From contig DASQUK010000125.1 of NCBI GenBank assembly GCA_035641315.1, positions 12,768 through 76,767 on the forward strand: a stretch of 64,000 bases of DNA, given 5' to 3'. This stretch comes from DASQUK01 sp035641315. Lineage in GTDB: Bacteria; Actinomycetota; Acidimicrobiia; Acidimicrobiales; VFJN01. Shown here one piece after another: positions 55,490 to 63,860 of the stretch. Under the pieces are notes generated by a model. The model was not told the DNA's origin. It ran no database searches and saw only the letters and a list, made by a program, of their open reading frames with translations. Numbering within the stretch: position 1 is the stretch's first letter; the number at the start of each line of letters is the position of its first letter. Made by a program: the position numbers and the translations under genes.

Positions 55490-57841
55490 GTGAAGCTGCC
55501 CTCGGGATGGGCCTTGGCCCGCTCGCTCGCCGCTGCACTGGCCCTGGCGGGGCTGGGGTCGATGCTGGGCCCCACCCCGGCCGCGGCGGCGCCCCCCGAG
55601 CCCGACCCGGCGGCGCCCGCGGAGCTGGCCACGGTGCCACCCACCAACGCCTTCCCCGTGCCGGCGCCGTACAAGGCCTCGTTCTCCGACGACTGGCACG
55701 CCTGCCGCGACGGCTGCCGCAGGCAACACAAGGGCAACGACGTGTTCGCCGACGAGGCCACGCCGATCGTGGCGGTGGAGCCGGGGGTGATCGCCAAGGT
55801 CGACGGCACCGACGACAGCAACGGCGGGCTGAGCATCTGGCTGCTGGGCGACTCGGGGGTCGCCTACTGGTACGCCCACAACTCGGCCAACTACGTGACA
55901 GTCGGCCAGCGGGTGGGGCGGGGCCAACTCATCGGCCGGGTCGGGCACACCGGCAATGCCCGCACCACGCCGTCGCACATCCACTTCCAGGTCAACCGCT
56001 GCGGCGAGCTGAACAGCGCCGAGCCGTGCACGGCCAACCCGTTCGAGTTCCTGTCCCGATGGACCCCCGGCCAGATCGGCGGCGGCGCCGACGCCCTGGG
56101 CCTCTACCGGCGGTCGGCGTCGAGCACAGAGCTGCGGATCGAGGGTGGCTCGGCGCTGCCGGCTTTCCGCTACCGGGGGACTGCGCAGGCTGCGGACGCC
56201 ACCACGCTTGCGGTCGCCGGGGACTGGAACGGCGACGGCCGCGACACGGTCGGCGTGTACCAGCGGGACGACGCCACCTTCGAGCTGCGCGACGACGTAG
56301 GCAAGACGCTGCCGCCGATCCCGTTCGGCACCCCGAGGGACACCGACGTGGTGCCCGTGGCCGGGGACTGGAACGGCGACGGCCGCGACACGGTCGGCCT
56401 CTACCGGCGCAGCGACGCCACCTTCGTGCTGCGCGACGACCGCGGGCAGGCCCTGCGACCCGTGGCGTTCGGCTGGCCGGGCGCCAGCGACGTGCTGCCG
56501 GCGGTGGGCGACTGGAACGGCGACGGCCGCGACAGCCTGGGCCTGTACCGGTCCCGCGACGGCGTGTTCCGGACGCGCGACGAGGCCAACCGCGACCTCC
56601 GGCCCGTGGGCTTCGGCACCGCCGGGGCGGCCGAGCTGCCGGTCGTGGGCGACTGGGACGGCGACGGCCGGGACACCGTCGGCGTGTACGAACGGGCGCG
56701 GGCCCGGTTCCGGCTGAGCGGCCCCGACCCGATCACCCCGGCCAAGGGCGCCTCCACGCTCGAGACCGGCGACCGGCCGGCCGCCGATCTGGTCCCCCTG
56801 GCCGGCGACTGGAACGGCCTCGACCTGGTCACCTTCGACGACCTGGAGGCCATCTTCGGGCCTTTCGACGACGAGGACGCGGTCAAGGCCCAACTCCCCG
56901 CACTCAACGACGCCATGCTGCGGGCCGGCGCCACCACCGCCGCCCGCAAGGCGGCCTTCCTGGCCACGATCCACAACGAGAGCAACTTCCGCGCCGACGC
57001 CGTCGAGCGCTCCAACCGCTCCACCTACCGGGGGCGTGGCTTCATCCAGCTCACCGGTGACTTCAACTACCGCTCCGCCGGCACCGACCTGGGCCTCGAC
57101 CTGGAAGCCGAGCCCGACCTGGCGGCCCAGCCCACGACCAGCGCCCAGGTCGCCGCCTGGTACTGGACCGTGGCCCGCGACATCAACTTCGCCGCCGACC
57201 GTCTGGACATGGCGGCGGTCAACATCGCCGTCGGCTTCCGCCCCAGCGTTCGCGAGGACACCGAACGCTGCGGCGACTTCATCCGCGCCCTCAAGTGGTT
57301 CAACGGCGGCGAGCTGCCCGACGGCGTGAACTGCGAGCGCTCGGTCACCTCCCAGCTCCTCGCCTTCGCCTCCATCCTCGGCTCGGGCGTGGGTGGCTCC
57401 TCGGGCGGGTCGGCGGCGAGTACGTCCAGCTCCGGCTCCGGTAGCACGACCTCGAACACCACCGGCGAGCCGACGACGGCGGCGCCCAGCAGGCCACCGA
57501 CCACGTCCGCGCCGACCTCGCCGGGCGCGCCGCCGACGACCAGCACGCCGACGACGCGGCCGCCGCGCCCGGGCAGCACCACCACGACCACGCGTCCGCC
57601 TACCACGACCACCACCACCCCGGAGTCCACCACGACGACCACGACGACAACGACGTCGACGACCACGACGTCGACCACGGTGCCGTGCGACCCGGCGACC
57701 ACCACGACCACGACCACCGCCCCCACGCCGCCGTGCCCGACGACGACCACCACGGCGCCGCCGACCTCGTCGTCCTCGTCCTCCACCGACACCACGGGCT
57801 CGACAGGTTCGACGACCTCGTCGGTGGCCCCGGGCGGGTGA
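55490..57841 (+). CDS. Secreted modular cell-wall hydrolase: M23 peptidase, FG-GAP-like repeats, GH19-like lysozyme/chitinase, Thr/Ser tail
   Basis: 783 residues. A signal peptide (WALARSLAAALALAGLGSML...AAAA) precedes an M23/LytM domain (~60-185) with zinc ligands in RQHKGNDVF and SHIHFQVN. Residues ~195-440 hold five FG-GAP-like units of the form AGDWNGDGRDTVGVY with calcium-type Asp/Asn patterns. Residues ~450-620 form a GH19-type domain with ATIHNESNFRADAV (likely catalytic Glu) and TYRGRGFIQLTGDFNYRSAG. The last ~160 residues are a Thr/Ser/Pro tail. It should cut peptide and glycan bonds of peptidoglycan. The GTG start lacks a clear ribosome site. Confidence 0.82.
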   Translation: MKLPSGWALARSLAAALALAGLGSMLGPTPAAAAPPEPDPAAPAELATVPPTNAFPVPAPYKASFSDDWHACRDGCRRQHKGNDVFADEATPIVAVEPGVIAKVDGTDDSNGGLSIWLLGDSGVAYWYAHNSANYVTVGQRVGRGQLIGRVGHTGNARTTPSHIHFQVNRCGELNSAEPCTANPFEFLSRWTPGQIGGGADALGLYRRSASSTELRIEGGSALPAFRYRGTAQAADATTLAVAGDWNGDGRDTVGVYQRDDATFELRDDVGKTLPPIPFGTPRDTDVVPVAGDWNGDGRDTVGLYRRSDATFVLRDDRGQALRPVAFGWPGASDVLPAVGDWNGDGRDSLGLYRSRDGVFRTRDEANRDLRPVGFGTAGAAELPVVGDWDGDGRDTVGVYERARARFRLSGPDPITPAKGASTLETGDRPAADLVPLAGDWNGLDLVTFDDLEAIFGPFDDEDAVKAQLPALNDAMLRAGATTAARKAAFLATIHNESNFRADAVERSNRSTYRGRGFIQLTGDFNYRSAGTDLGLDLEAEPDLAAQPTTSAQVAAWYWTVARDINFAADRLDMAAVNIAVGFRPSVREDTERCGDFIRALKWFNGGELPDGVNCERSVTSQLLAFASILGSGVGGSSGGSAASTSSSGSGSTTSNTTGEPTTAAPSRPPTTSAPTSPGAPPTTSTPTTRPPRPGSTTTTTRPPTTTTTTPESTTTTTTTTTSTTTTSTTVPCDPATTTTTTTAPTPPCPTTTTTAPPTSSSSSSTDTTGSTGSTTSSVAPGG

Positions 57842-57862
57842 TCGAGGGCGGGCGGTTGAGGT

Positions 57863-58660
57863 TCAGCCCAGGGCGTACGTGACCGTCACGTCCCCGTTGT
57901 CGGACGTGGCGGTGATCGTCCGCTCGCTGTTCGGGTCGTTGCCCACGCCGCTGGTCGACACCGTGCCGTTGTTGCTCTGGGCGTCGACGCGGTACAGGTC
58001 CTCGACCTCCGGCACCACCACGTCGATAGAACCGTTGTCCGACTGGGCCACCACGTCGCGGGGCGGGTCCCCGAAGTCGAGCTGCACCGAGCCATTGTCC
58101 GCGGTCGCGTTCGCCCGTGCCGACCGCAGCCCGGTGGCCGTCACCGAGCCGTTGTCGCTGTGCAGCTCCACGTCGCCCTCGACCCGGGCCAGCTCCACCG
58201 GGCCGTTGTCGGAGGACGCGTGGACGCCGGCGGCCATGTCGGTCACCGTGACGCCGCCATCGTCGGCCTCGGCCACCACGGCCAGGTCGGACGGCAGCTC
58301 GATCGTGTAACGCACGCCGCACCAGTCGGCCAGGAAGATGGGGCAGCTGCCCTCGATCACCAGGCGATCGCCCTCGCGCCGCACCTCGTGGCCCGTGGAG
58401 CGCAAGCCGTCGCTGATCCGGGCGGTCACCGTGACCGTCTCGGCATCCTTCACGCCGATGACGCGGATGGATCCGGCGCCGTTGTCGACCTCGATGCCCC
58501 GCAGGCCGGCGGCATCGAGCTCCGACACCTCGGTGCGCTCCTCGTGGGCCAGGGCGCTGGCCACGCCGCTCGCCCCGAACCCCAACACGGGAACGGCGAC
58601 AAGTGTGGCGACGATCCTCCAGGCCCGGCGGAAGCGGCGAGTCGTGGGTCGGTCGGCCAT
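57863..58660 (-). CDS. DUF4097 (Toastrack-like beta-repeat) membrane-anchored protein
   Basis: 265 residues: a basic cytoplasmic start, one membrane segment (IVATLVAVPVLGFGASGVAS), and a long extracytoplasmic beta-repeat domain. Repeats such as SDNGPVELA, SDNGSVTATG, ADNGSVQLDF, QSDNGSIDVV and SDNGDVTVTY give the parallel-beta pattern of DUF4097. Related Toastrack domains are known from envelope-stress systems (Psp/Lia type) coupled to two-component signalling, which fits its place 11 bp after a response-regulator gene. A single Cys pair may form a disulphide. Confidence 0.82.
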   Translation of the reverse strand: MADRPTTRRFRRAWRIVATLVAVPVLGFGASGVASALAHEERTEVSELDAAGLRGIEVDNGAGSIRVIGVKDAETVTVTARISDGLRSTGHEVRREGDRLVIEGSCPIFLADWCGVRYTIELPSDLAVVAEADDGGVTVTDMAAGVHASSDNGPVELARVEGDVELHSDNGSVTATGLRSARANATADNGSVQLDFGDPPRDVVAQSDNGSIDVVVPEVEDLYRVDAQSNNGTVSTSGVGNDPNSERTITATSDNGDVTVTYALG

Positions 58661-58671
58661 GACGGCGTCCT

Positions 58672-59316
58672 TCAGCTCTCGAGCCACCGCAGCACCGCCA
58701 GCACGCGCCGGTGGTCGTGCTCGGTGGGTGGCAGGTCCAACTTGGTGAAGATGTTGCTGACGTGCTTTTCGACGGCGCCGTCGCTCACCACCAGCTCGTG
58801 AGCGATGGCGCTGTTGGAGCGGCCCTCGGCCATGAGCCCGAGCACCTCGCGCTCGCGGGGCGACAGCCGGTCGAGCGGATCGCGCCGGCGTGACCGGGCC
58901 AAGAGCTGCGCCACCACCTCCGGGTCGAGCACGGTGCCGCCGGCACCCACGCGCCGGACGCCGTCGAGGAACTCGGCGACGTCGGCGATGCGGTCCTTGA
59001 GCAGGTAGCCGAGCCCGCTGGTGTCGTCGGCCAGCAGCTCGGTGGCGTAGGTCTCCTCCACGTACTGCGACAGCACGAGGATGGCGATGGCGGGCCATCG
59101 CGCCCGGATCTGCAGCGCAGCGCGCAAGCCGTCGTCGGTGTGCGTCGGGGGCATGCGCACGTCGACCACCGCCAGGTCGGGCTGGTGCCGCTCGACCACG
59201 GTGAGCAGGTCGTCGGCGTTGTCGACGGCGGCGACCACCTCTTCACCGGCGTCGGCGAGCAGCCGGGTGAGCCCGGCGCGCAGCAGCACGGAGTCCTCGG
59301 CGATCACGATCCGCAT
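58672..59316 (-). CDS. NarL/LuxR-family response regulator
   Basis: 214 residues. The receiver has the acidic pocket IVIAEDS and the phosphoacceptor Asp in LAVVDVRMPP. The C-terminal LuxR HTH is LSPREREVLGLMAEGRSNSAIAHELVVSDGAVEKHVSNIF (58775-58856). It partners the kinase encoded just upstream, whose gene overlaps it by 13 bp. It probably regulates the neighbouring envelope genes. The ATG at 59316 gives MRIVIAED. Confidence 0.92.
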   Translation of the reverse strand: MRIVIAEDSVLLRAGLTRLLADAGEEVVAAVDNADDLLTVVERHQPDLAVVDVRMPPTHTDDGLRAALQIRARWPAIAILVLSQYVEETYATELLADDTSGLGYLLKDRIADVAEFLDGVRRVGAGGTVLDPEVVAQLLARSRRRDPLDRLSPREREVLGLMAEGRSNSAIAHELVVSDGAVEKHVSNIFTKLDLPPTEHDHRRVLAVLRWLES

Positions 59317-60575
59317 GGCAGTTCCACCAACAGCGTCGTCGGTCCCCCGACGGGGCTGACCACGTGCATGCTGCCCTGGTGCGCCTGCACCCGGTCGCGC
59401 AGACCCTGCAGGCCGGTGCCGGACCCGACCGCGGCGCCACCCCGGCCGTCGTCGCGTACCTCTATGACCAGCCGGTCGCCCGCCCGCACGATGGTGACCA
59501 CTGCGCTGGTGGCGTCGGCGTGGCGCGCGACGTTGGTGAGCGCCTCGGCGACCACGAAGTAGGCGGTGCTCTCCACGGCCGGCGACGGGCGCTCGGCCAC
59601 GTCGACGTCGAGGCGGACCGGCACCGGCGAGCGGGCCACGACGGCGGACAGGGCGGCGTCGAGGCCGCGGTCCTCGAGGATGACGGGATGGATGCCGCGC
59701 ACCAGGTCGCGGATCTCCTTGAGCGCCGCCTTGGCCTCCTCGTGGGCCTCGGCCACCAGGCCGGCCGCGGCCCGGCCGCCACCCTCGGGATCGGTCTCGA
59801 GGCGCTCTCGAGCGTTGCCCAGGTCCATGGCCAGTGACACCAGCCGCTGCTGGGCGCCGTCGTGCAGGTCGCGCTCGATGCGCCGACGCTCGGCCTCGGC
59901 GCTGTCGACGGCTGCGACCCGGCTGGTCTCGAGCTGCGCCACGCGCCTTTCCACCGCCGCTTGGGGGCGCAGGCCCAGCAGCCACCGGCCGACGGCAGCG
60001 TCGAACGCGGCCATGGCATGCGTGACCCACGGCGCCACCAACACCAGGCCGACGGCACCAACCAGCGCCGCCAACGCCGAGCCGATGCCCTGCGACACCT
60101 CGAACAGGCCGAACTTGGCGGTGTCGCCCGGCAGCTGGTCCACGTAGAAGGGCAGTGCCAGCAGGGCCACCGAACCGCACCAGGCCGCCACCGTCGGCAG
60201 CATGGTCAGCAACGCCAGCGGCAGCTGCACCAGGCCGTAGGCGATCTCGCGCCACCGGGGCCGCGTCCTCACCCGCTCGACCAGGCGGCGCCACAGCGAG
60301 GTCGCCTGCAGTGGCGGCACCGGATCGATCAGCTCGACGCCGAGCAGCGCCGCGTAGCGGCTGCGCTCGACGTGGCCGATGCCGCGGGCCGCCACGAACA
60401 GGCACCAGACGAACGGCAGCGCCAGCGGGAAGGTGATCAGGAGGCTGACCGACAGCGCCAACAGCGTGACCATCAGGGTGAAGGTGCAGGTGCCGACGAA
60501 CACGCCCAGCACGATGTGCGTCAGGCGCCACCACGTCAGCGACTCGCGCCACGGGCGGAGCAGATCTCGGATCAC
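59304..60575 (-). CDS. Sensor histidine kinase (HisKA_3, with membrane sensor domain)
   Basis: 423 residues. Four to five helices in the first half (including VFVGTCTFTLMVTLLALSVS) form a membrane sensor without a large extracellular loop. The DHp domain has the phosphorylated His in RRRIERDLHDGAQQRLVSLA. The ATPase domain has EALTNVARHADAT and a G box DDGRGGAAVGSGTGLQGLRDR. Such intramembrane-sensing kinases commonly respond to cell-envelope damage. The GTG at 60575 is the most plausible start; the frame is open upstream into the intergenic dyad. Confidence 0.88.
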   Translation of the reverse strand: MIRDLLRPWRESLTWWRLTHIVLGVFVGTCTFTLMVTLLALSVSLLITFPLALPFVWCLFVAARGIGHVERSRYAALLGVELIDPVPPLQATSLWRRLVERVRTRPRWREIAYGLVQLPLALLTMLPTVAAWCGSVALLALPFYVDQLPGDTAKFGLFEVSQGIGSALAALVGAVGLVLVAPWVTHAMAAFDAAVGRWLLGLRPQAAVERRVAQLETSRVAAVDSAEAERRRIERDLHDGAQQRLVSLAMDLGNARERLETDPEGGGRAAAGLVAEAHEEAKAALKEIRDLVRGIHPVILEDRGLDAALSAVVARSPVPVRLDVDVAERPSPAVESTAYFVVAEALTNVARHADATSAVVTIVRAGDRLVIEVRDDGRGGAAVGSGTGLQGLRDRVQAHQGSMHVVSPVGGPTTLLVELPCGS

Positions 60576-60609
60576 GGTGACACCGTAAGGAACCCTGCGT
60601 GCCGGCGAC

Positions 60610-60668
60610 ATGGAGCGACCGGGAAACCTGCGGGTGGGGTTGTCCCTACCTGCGGGCGTCCCGGTCGC
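60610..60668. promoter_or_regulatory. Putative regulatory dyad between divergent kinase genes
   Basis: ATGGAGCGACCGGGA at 60610 is followed by GGGTGGGGTTGTCCCTACCT (60632-60651), an imperfect version of the palindrome at 55369, and TCCCGGTCGC (60659-60668), which pairs perfectly with GCGACCGGGA (60615-60624). It sits between the start codons of the two sensor kinases (60575 and 60747). Confidence 0.5.
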
Positions 60669-60746
60669 GCCTACCGCGGCCGCGGTAGGCGGCGATGCTC
60701 CGCCGGCACGATGCCGAGGGGCGCCCGTGGCCGTACCGTTCTGTCC

Positions 60747-61994
60747 GTGGCGTCCGTCGACCACACCGCGGCATCGCGCCCCGGCCCAGCCGCCCTCCCC
60801 CAGGGGCGGCGGGACTGGTTCGCGCCGACCCGCGGGCTGTGGCCACGAGCGGTCGACCTGTACCCGGCGCTGGCGATCGCCTTCCTCCAGATCGTCGGGA
60901 CGATCGGGTCCAGCCGCAACCAGCAGGGCCGGTGGGCCCTCGATGCGTTCGCCTTCATCCCAGTGATCGCCGGGCCGGTGGCGCTGCTGTTCCGCCGGCG
61001 CTGGCCCGAGGCGACGCTGACCGTGGCGTTCGCCGCCGCCGCCGGGTACGCGGCCACCGGCTACCCGCGGGGCCCGGGGGGATTCCCGGCCTTCGTCTTC
61101 GCCGTGGTGAGCGCCATGGTCATGGGCCGGCGGGCGTTCGTCTGGGGCGTGCTGGTCGCCGCCTACCCCGCCTTCACCTGGTTGGAGAGCGCGCTCACGG
61201 ACGAGCCGGCACCCGAGCTGGGGGAGGCCCTCGCCGGCATCGCCTGGATGCCCCTCGTGGGCGCGGCGAGCGAGATCGTCCGCATCCGCCGGGAGCGGCG
61301 GGTCGAGCGGGCCCACACCCAGGTCGAGGAGGCCCGGCGGCGTGCCAGCGAGGAGCGGCTGCTCATCGCCCGCGAGCTGCACGACGTCTTGGCCCACAAC
61401 ATCTCGCTCATCAACGTCCAGGCCGGCGTCGCCCTCCACCTGCTCGACGACCGCCCCGACCAGGCCCGGCCGGCGCTGGCCGCCATCAAGGACGCCAGCA
61501 AGGAGGCACTGGGCGAGTTGCGGTCGGTGCTCGACGTGCTGCGCCGCAGCGAGGACGGGTCGACGGCGCCCCGCGCCCCGACCGCGGGGCTGCGTGACCT
61601 GTCCGGGCTGGTCGAGCGAACGCGTGCCGCGGGCCTGGACGTGACGCTCGACGTCGCGGGCGAGGCCCGCCCCGTTCCCGCGGGCGTCGACCTCGCCGCC
61701 TTCCGCATCGTGCAGGAGGCGCTGACCAACGTGGTGCGCCACGCCGACACGAGCCGCGCCCGTGTACGCCTCGACTACGGCGACGACGAGCTCATGGTGC
61801 AGGTCGACGACGACGGCCGGGTCCTGGCGAGTGCCGTGACAGACATCGGCGACACTACAGATGGCGGCGGCAAGGGCATCGCCGGCATGCGGGAGCGGGT
61901 GCTCGCTCTCGGGGGGTCGTTCGAGGCCGGTCCCCGGCCCGGCCGGGGCTTTCGTGTGCGGGCCCGCTTCCCCATCGACCGGAGCACGGCGTGA
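60747..61994 (+). CDS. Sensor histidine kinase (HisKA_3), second system
   Basis: 415 residues. A membrane sensor of about four helices (YPALAIAFLQIVGTIG, FIPVIAGPVALLF, AFVFAVVSAMVMG, FVWGVLVAAYPAFTW) precedes a short coiled region. The DHp domain is LLIARELHDVLAHNISLINVQ. The ATPase domain has VQEALTNVVRHADTSRARV and the G box TTDGGGKGIAGMRERV. The layout is typical of actinobacterial NarX-like kinases. The GTG start (VASVDHTAAS) is tentative. Its stop overlaps the response-regulator start as GTGA. Confidence 0.88.
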   Translation: MASVDHTAASRPGPAALPQGRRDWFAPTRGLWPRAVDLYPALAIAFLQIVGTIGSSRNQQGRWALDAFAFIPVIAGPVALLFRRRWPEATLTVAFAAAAGYAATGYPRGPGGFPAFVFAVVSAMVMGRRAFVWGVLVAAYPAFTWLESALTDEPAPELGEALAGIAWMPLVGAASEIVRIRRERRVERAHTQVEEARRRASEERLLIARELHDVLAHNISLINVQAGVALHLLDDRPDQARPALAAIKDASKEALGELRSVLDVLRRSEDGSTAPRAPTAGLRDLSGLVERTRAAGLDVTLDVAGEARPVPAGVDLAAFRIVQEALTNVVRHADTSRARVRLDYGDDELMVQVDDDGRVLASAVTDIGDTTDGGGKGIAGMRERVLALGGSFEAGPRPGRGFRVRARFPIDRSTA

Positions 61995-62656
61995 TCCGCG
62001 TCGTGCTGGCCGACGACCAGGCGCTGGTGCGCGCCGGCTTCCGGGCGCTGCTCGACGCGCAGGACGACATCGAGGTCGTGGGCGAGGCCGGCGACGGCGA
62101 GGAGGCGGTGCGGCTCGTCCGGCGCATGGCGCCCGACGTGGTGCTCATGGACATCCGCATGCCCGGCACCGACGGCCTGGCCGCCACCAAGACGATCGCC
62201 GACGACGAGCGGTTGTCGCACGCCCGCATCGTGATCCTCACGACGTTCGAGCTGGACGAGTACGTGTTCGAGGCCATCCGCTCGGGCGCCAGTGGCTTCC
62301 TGGTCAAGGACACCGAGCCGATGGAGCTGCTGCGGGCGGTGCGGGCGGTGGCCGTGGGCGACGCCCTGCTGTCCCCCAGCGTGACCCGCCGGCTCATCGG
62401 CGAGTTCGCCACCCGGACCCGTGAGTCCCGCCCCGCACCCGCGCTCGGCGTGCTCACCGACCGCGAGCGGGAGGTGATGGCCCTGGTGGCCGAGGGACTG
62501 ACGAACGACGAGATCGCCGAGCGGCTCTACGTCAGCCCGATGACGGCCAAGACCCATGTGAGCCGGGCGATGGTGAAGCTCGGCGCCCGGGACCGGGCCC
62601 AGCTGGTGGTCTTCGCCTACGAGTCGGGCCTGGTCCGCCCAACCGGCCCGGCGTAG
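61991..62656 (+). CDS. NarL/LuxR-family response regulator, second system
   Basis: 221 residues. The receiver has VVLADDQALVRAGF, the phosphoacceptor Asp in VVLMDIRMPGTDG and a Lys in FLVKDTEP. The HTH is LTDREREVMALVAEGLTNDEIAERLYVSPMTAKTHVSR (62453-62566). It is translationally coupled to the kinase by a GTGA overlap and is likely the activator of the following SHOCT-ABC operon. It is not closely similar to the regulator at 58672. Confidence 0.93.
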   Translation: MIRVVLADDQALVRAGFRALLDAQDDIEVVGEAGDGEEAVRLVRRMAPDVVLMDIRMPGTDGLAATKTIADDERLSHARIVILTTFELDEYVFEAIRSGASGFLVKDTEPMELLRAVRAVAVGDALLSPSVTRRLIGEFATRTRESRPAPALGVLTDREREVMALVAEGLTNDEIAERLYVSPMTAKTHVSRAMVKLGARDRAQLVVFAYESGLVRPTGPA

Positions 62657-62667
62657 CCGCCGGAGCA

Positions 62668-62770
62668 TCCCGAGGCAATAGCCGCCGCTTTCGAGTTCCC
62701 GAGGCAATGGCCGCCGGCTCCGGCGGCTATTGCCTCCAGAGTTGGTGGCCGGCGGGTATTGCCTCGGGCC
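62668..62770. repeat. Family C intergenic repeat, copy C3
   Basis: Two forward units (CCCGAGGCAATAGCCGCC, then CCCGAGGCAATGGCCGCC) and two inverted units (GGCGGCTATTGCCTCC, then GGCGGGTATTGCCTCGGG). C1 and C2 have GAGGAAATAGCC where C3 has GAGGCAATAGCC. It starts 12 bp after the response-regulator stop and ends about 75 bp before the SHOCT gene. Confidence 0.75.
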
Positions 62771-62845
62771 CTACCACGGCGGGAGTAGCCCACAAGCCTC
62801 CCGGGGGGCGACGACCCCGGCGGCGTCCGGCCGGACGATGGACGC

Positions 62846-63109
62846 ATGTTGACTTCAACCCTCAGCTCCATCCTGGCCACCCACAACGACGGCTGGGGCG
62901 ATGGCCCCGGGCCGTGGTTCCTGATCTTCCCCCTCTTCTGGATCACCGTTCTGGTGGTCGCCGCCTTGTGGTTCCGCCGCCGTGGCGGCCCGCCCTGGCG
63001 GCAGCAGTCCACCGGCCGGTCGGTCCTCGCCGAGCGCTACGCCCGCGGCGACATCTCGGCCGACGAGTACCGCGAGCGACTGGCAGTCCTGAAGGAGGAC
63101 GACCGATGA
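62846..63109 (+). CDS. Small membrane protein with C-terminal SHOCT domain
   Basis: 87 residues. One membrane helix (WFLIFPLFWITVLVVAALWF) is followed by a linker and the ~30-residue SHOCT motif (LAERYARGDISADEYRERLAVL). SHOCT modules are thought to mediate oligomerisation or membrane-associated contacts and often accompany ABC or two-component loci. It overlaps the ABC ATPase start by ATGA, so it belongs to that operon. Confidence 0.85.
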   Translation: MLTSTLSSILATHNDGWGDGPGPWFLIFPLFWITVLVVAALWFRRRGGPPWRQQSTGRSVLAERYARGDISADEYRERLAVLKEDDR

Positions 63110-63858
63110 CCCCCGCCGCCACCCTTACCCGCACCGATGCGGCCGCCCGGGCCGTGGACGCCACCAAGGTCTACGGCTCGGGCGAGACCGCCGTCGTCGC
63201 CCTCGACGAGGTGTCGGTCGAGCTCCCGACCGGCCGCTTCACCGCCATCATGGGCCCCTCGGGATCGGGCAAGTCGACGCTCATGCACTGCGTCGCCGGG
63301 CTCGACACGCTCACCGAGGGCCAGGTGTTCATCGGCGACGTCGAGCTGGGCACGTTGTCCGACAAGGAACTCACGCTCCTGCGGCGCACCCAGGTCGGCT
63401 TCGTGTTCCAGGCCTACAACCTGGTGCCGACGCTCACGGCCCGCGAGAACGTCGTCCTGCCGCTCACGCTGGCCGGCACCAAGACCGATCCGGCCTGGCT
63501 CGACGAGGTCATCGACACCGTCGGGCTCGGCGACCGCCTGGGCCACCGCCCCGCCGAGCTGTCGGGCGGCCAGCAGCAGCGGGTCGCCGTGGCCCGGGCC
63601 CTGGCCAGCCGGCCCCGGATCGTCTTCGCCGACGAGCCCACGGGCAACCTCGACTCCCGCTCCGGCGGCGAGATCCTGGGCTTCCTGCGCCGGGCCGTCG
63701 ACGAGATGGGCCAGACCATCGTGATGGTCACCCACGATCCGGTGGCCGCCTCGTACGCCGACCGGGCGATCTTCCTGGCCGACGGCCGGATCGTCGACCA
63801 CCTCGACGACCCGACCCCGACCGCCGTCCTCGACCGCATCAAGGAACTGGGGGACTGA
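63106..63858 (+). CDS. ABC transporter ATP-binding protein (MacB/LolD family), second system
   Basis: 250 residues. Walker A IMGPSGSGKSTLMHC, Q-loop VGFVFQAYNLVPTLTARENV, signature ELSGGQQQRVAVARAL, Walker B RIVFADEPTGNLDSRSGG and H-loop IVMVTHDPVAASYAD. It is strongly similar to the ATPase at 54453-55232. The two ABC modules are therefore paralogues placed on either side of the two-component genes. It precedes its permease by 2 bp. Confidence 0.93.
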   Translation: MTPAATLTRTDAAARAVDATKVYGSGETAVVALDEVSVELPTGRFTAIMGPSGSGKSTLMHCVAGLDTLTEGQVFIGDVELGTLSDKELTLLRRTQVGFVFQAYNLVPTLTARENVVLPLTLAGTKTDPAWLDEVIDTVGLGDRLGHRPAELSGGQQQRVAVARALASRPRIVFADEPTGNLDSRSGGEILGFLRRAVDEMGQTIVMVTHDPVAASYADRAIFLADGRIVDHLDDPTPTAVLDRIKELGD

Positions 63859-63860
63859 TC

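Noticed and set aside
57440..57830. Thr-codon repeats at the end of the wall hydrolase as a tandem DNA repeat or CRISPR-like array
   Set aside because: The repetition comes from ACC/ACG/ACA threonine codons in a linker-like protein tail. There is no constant repeat-spacer structure.
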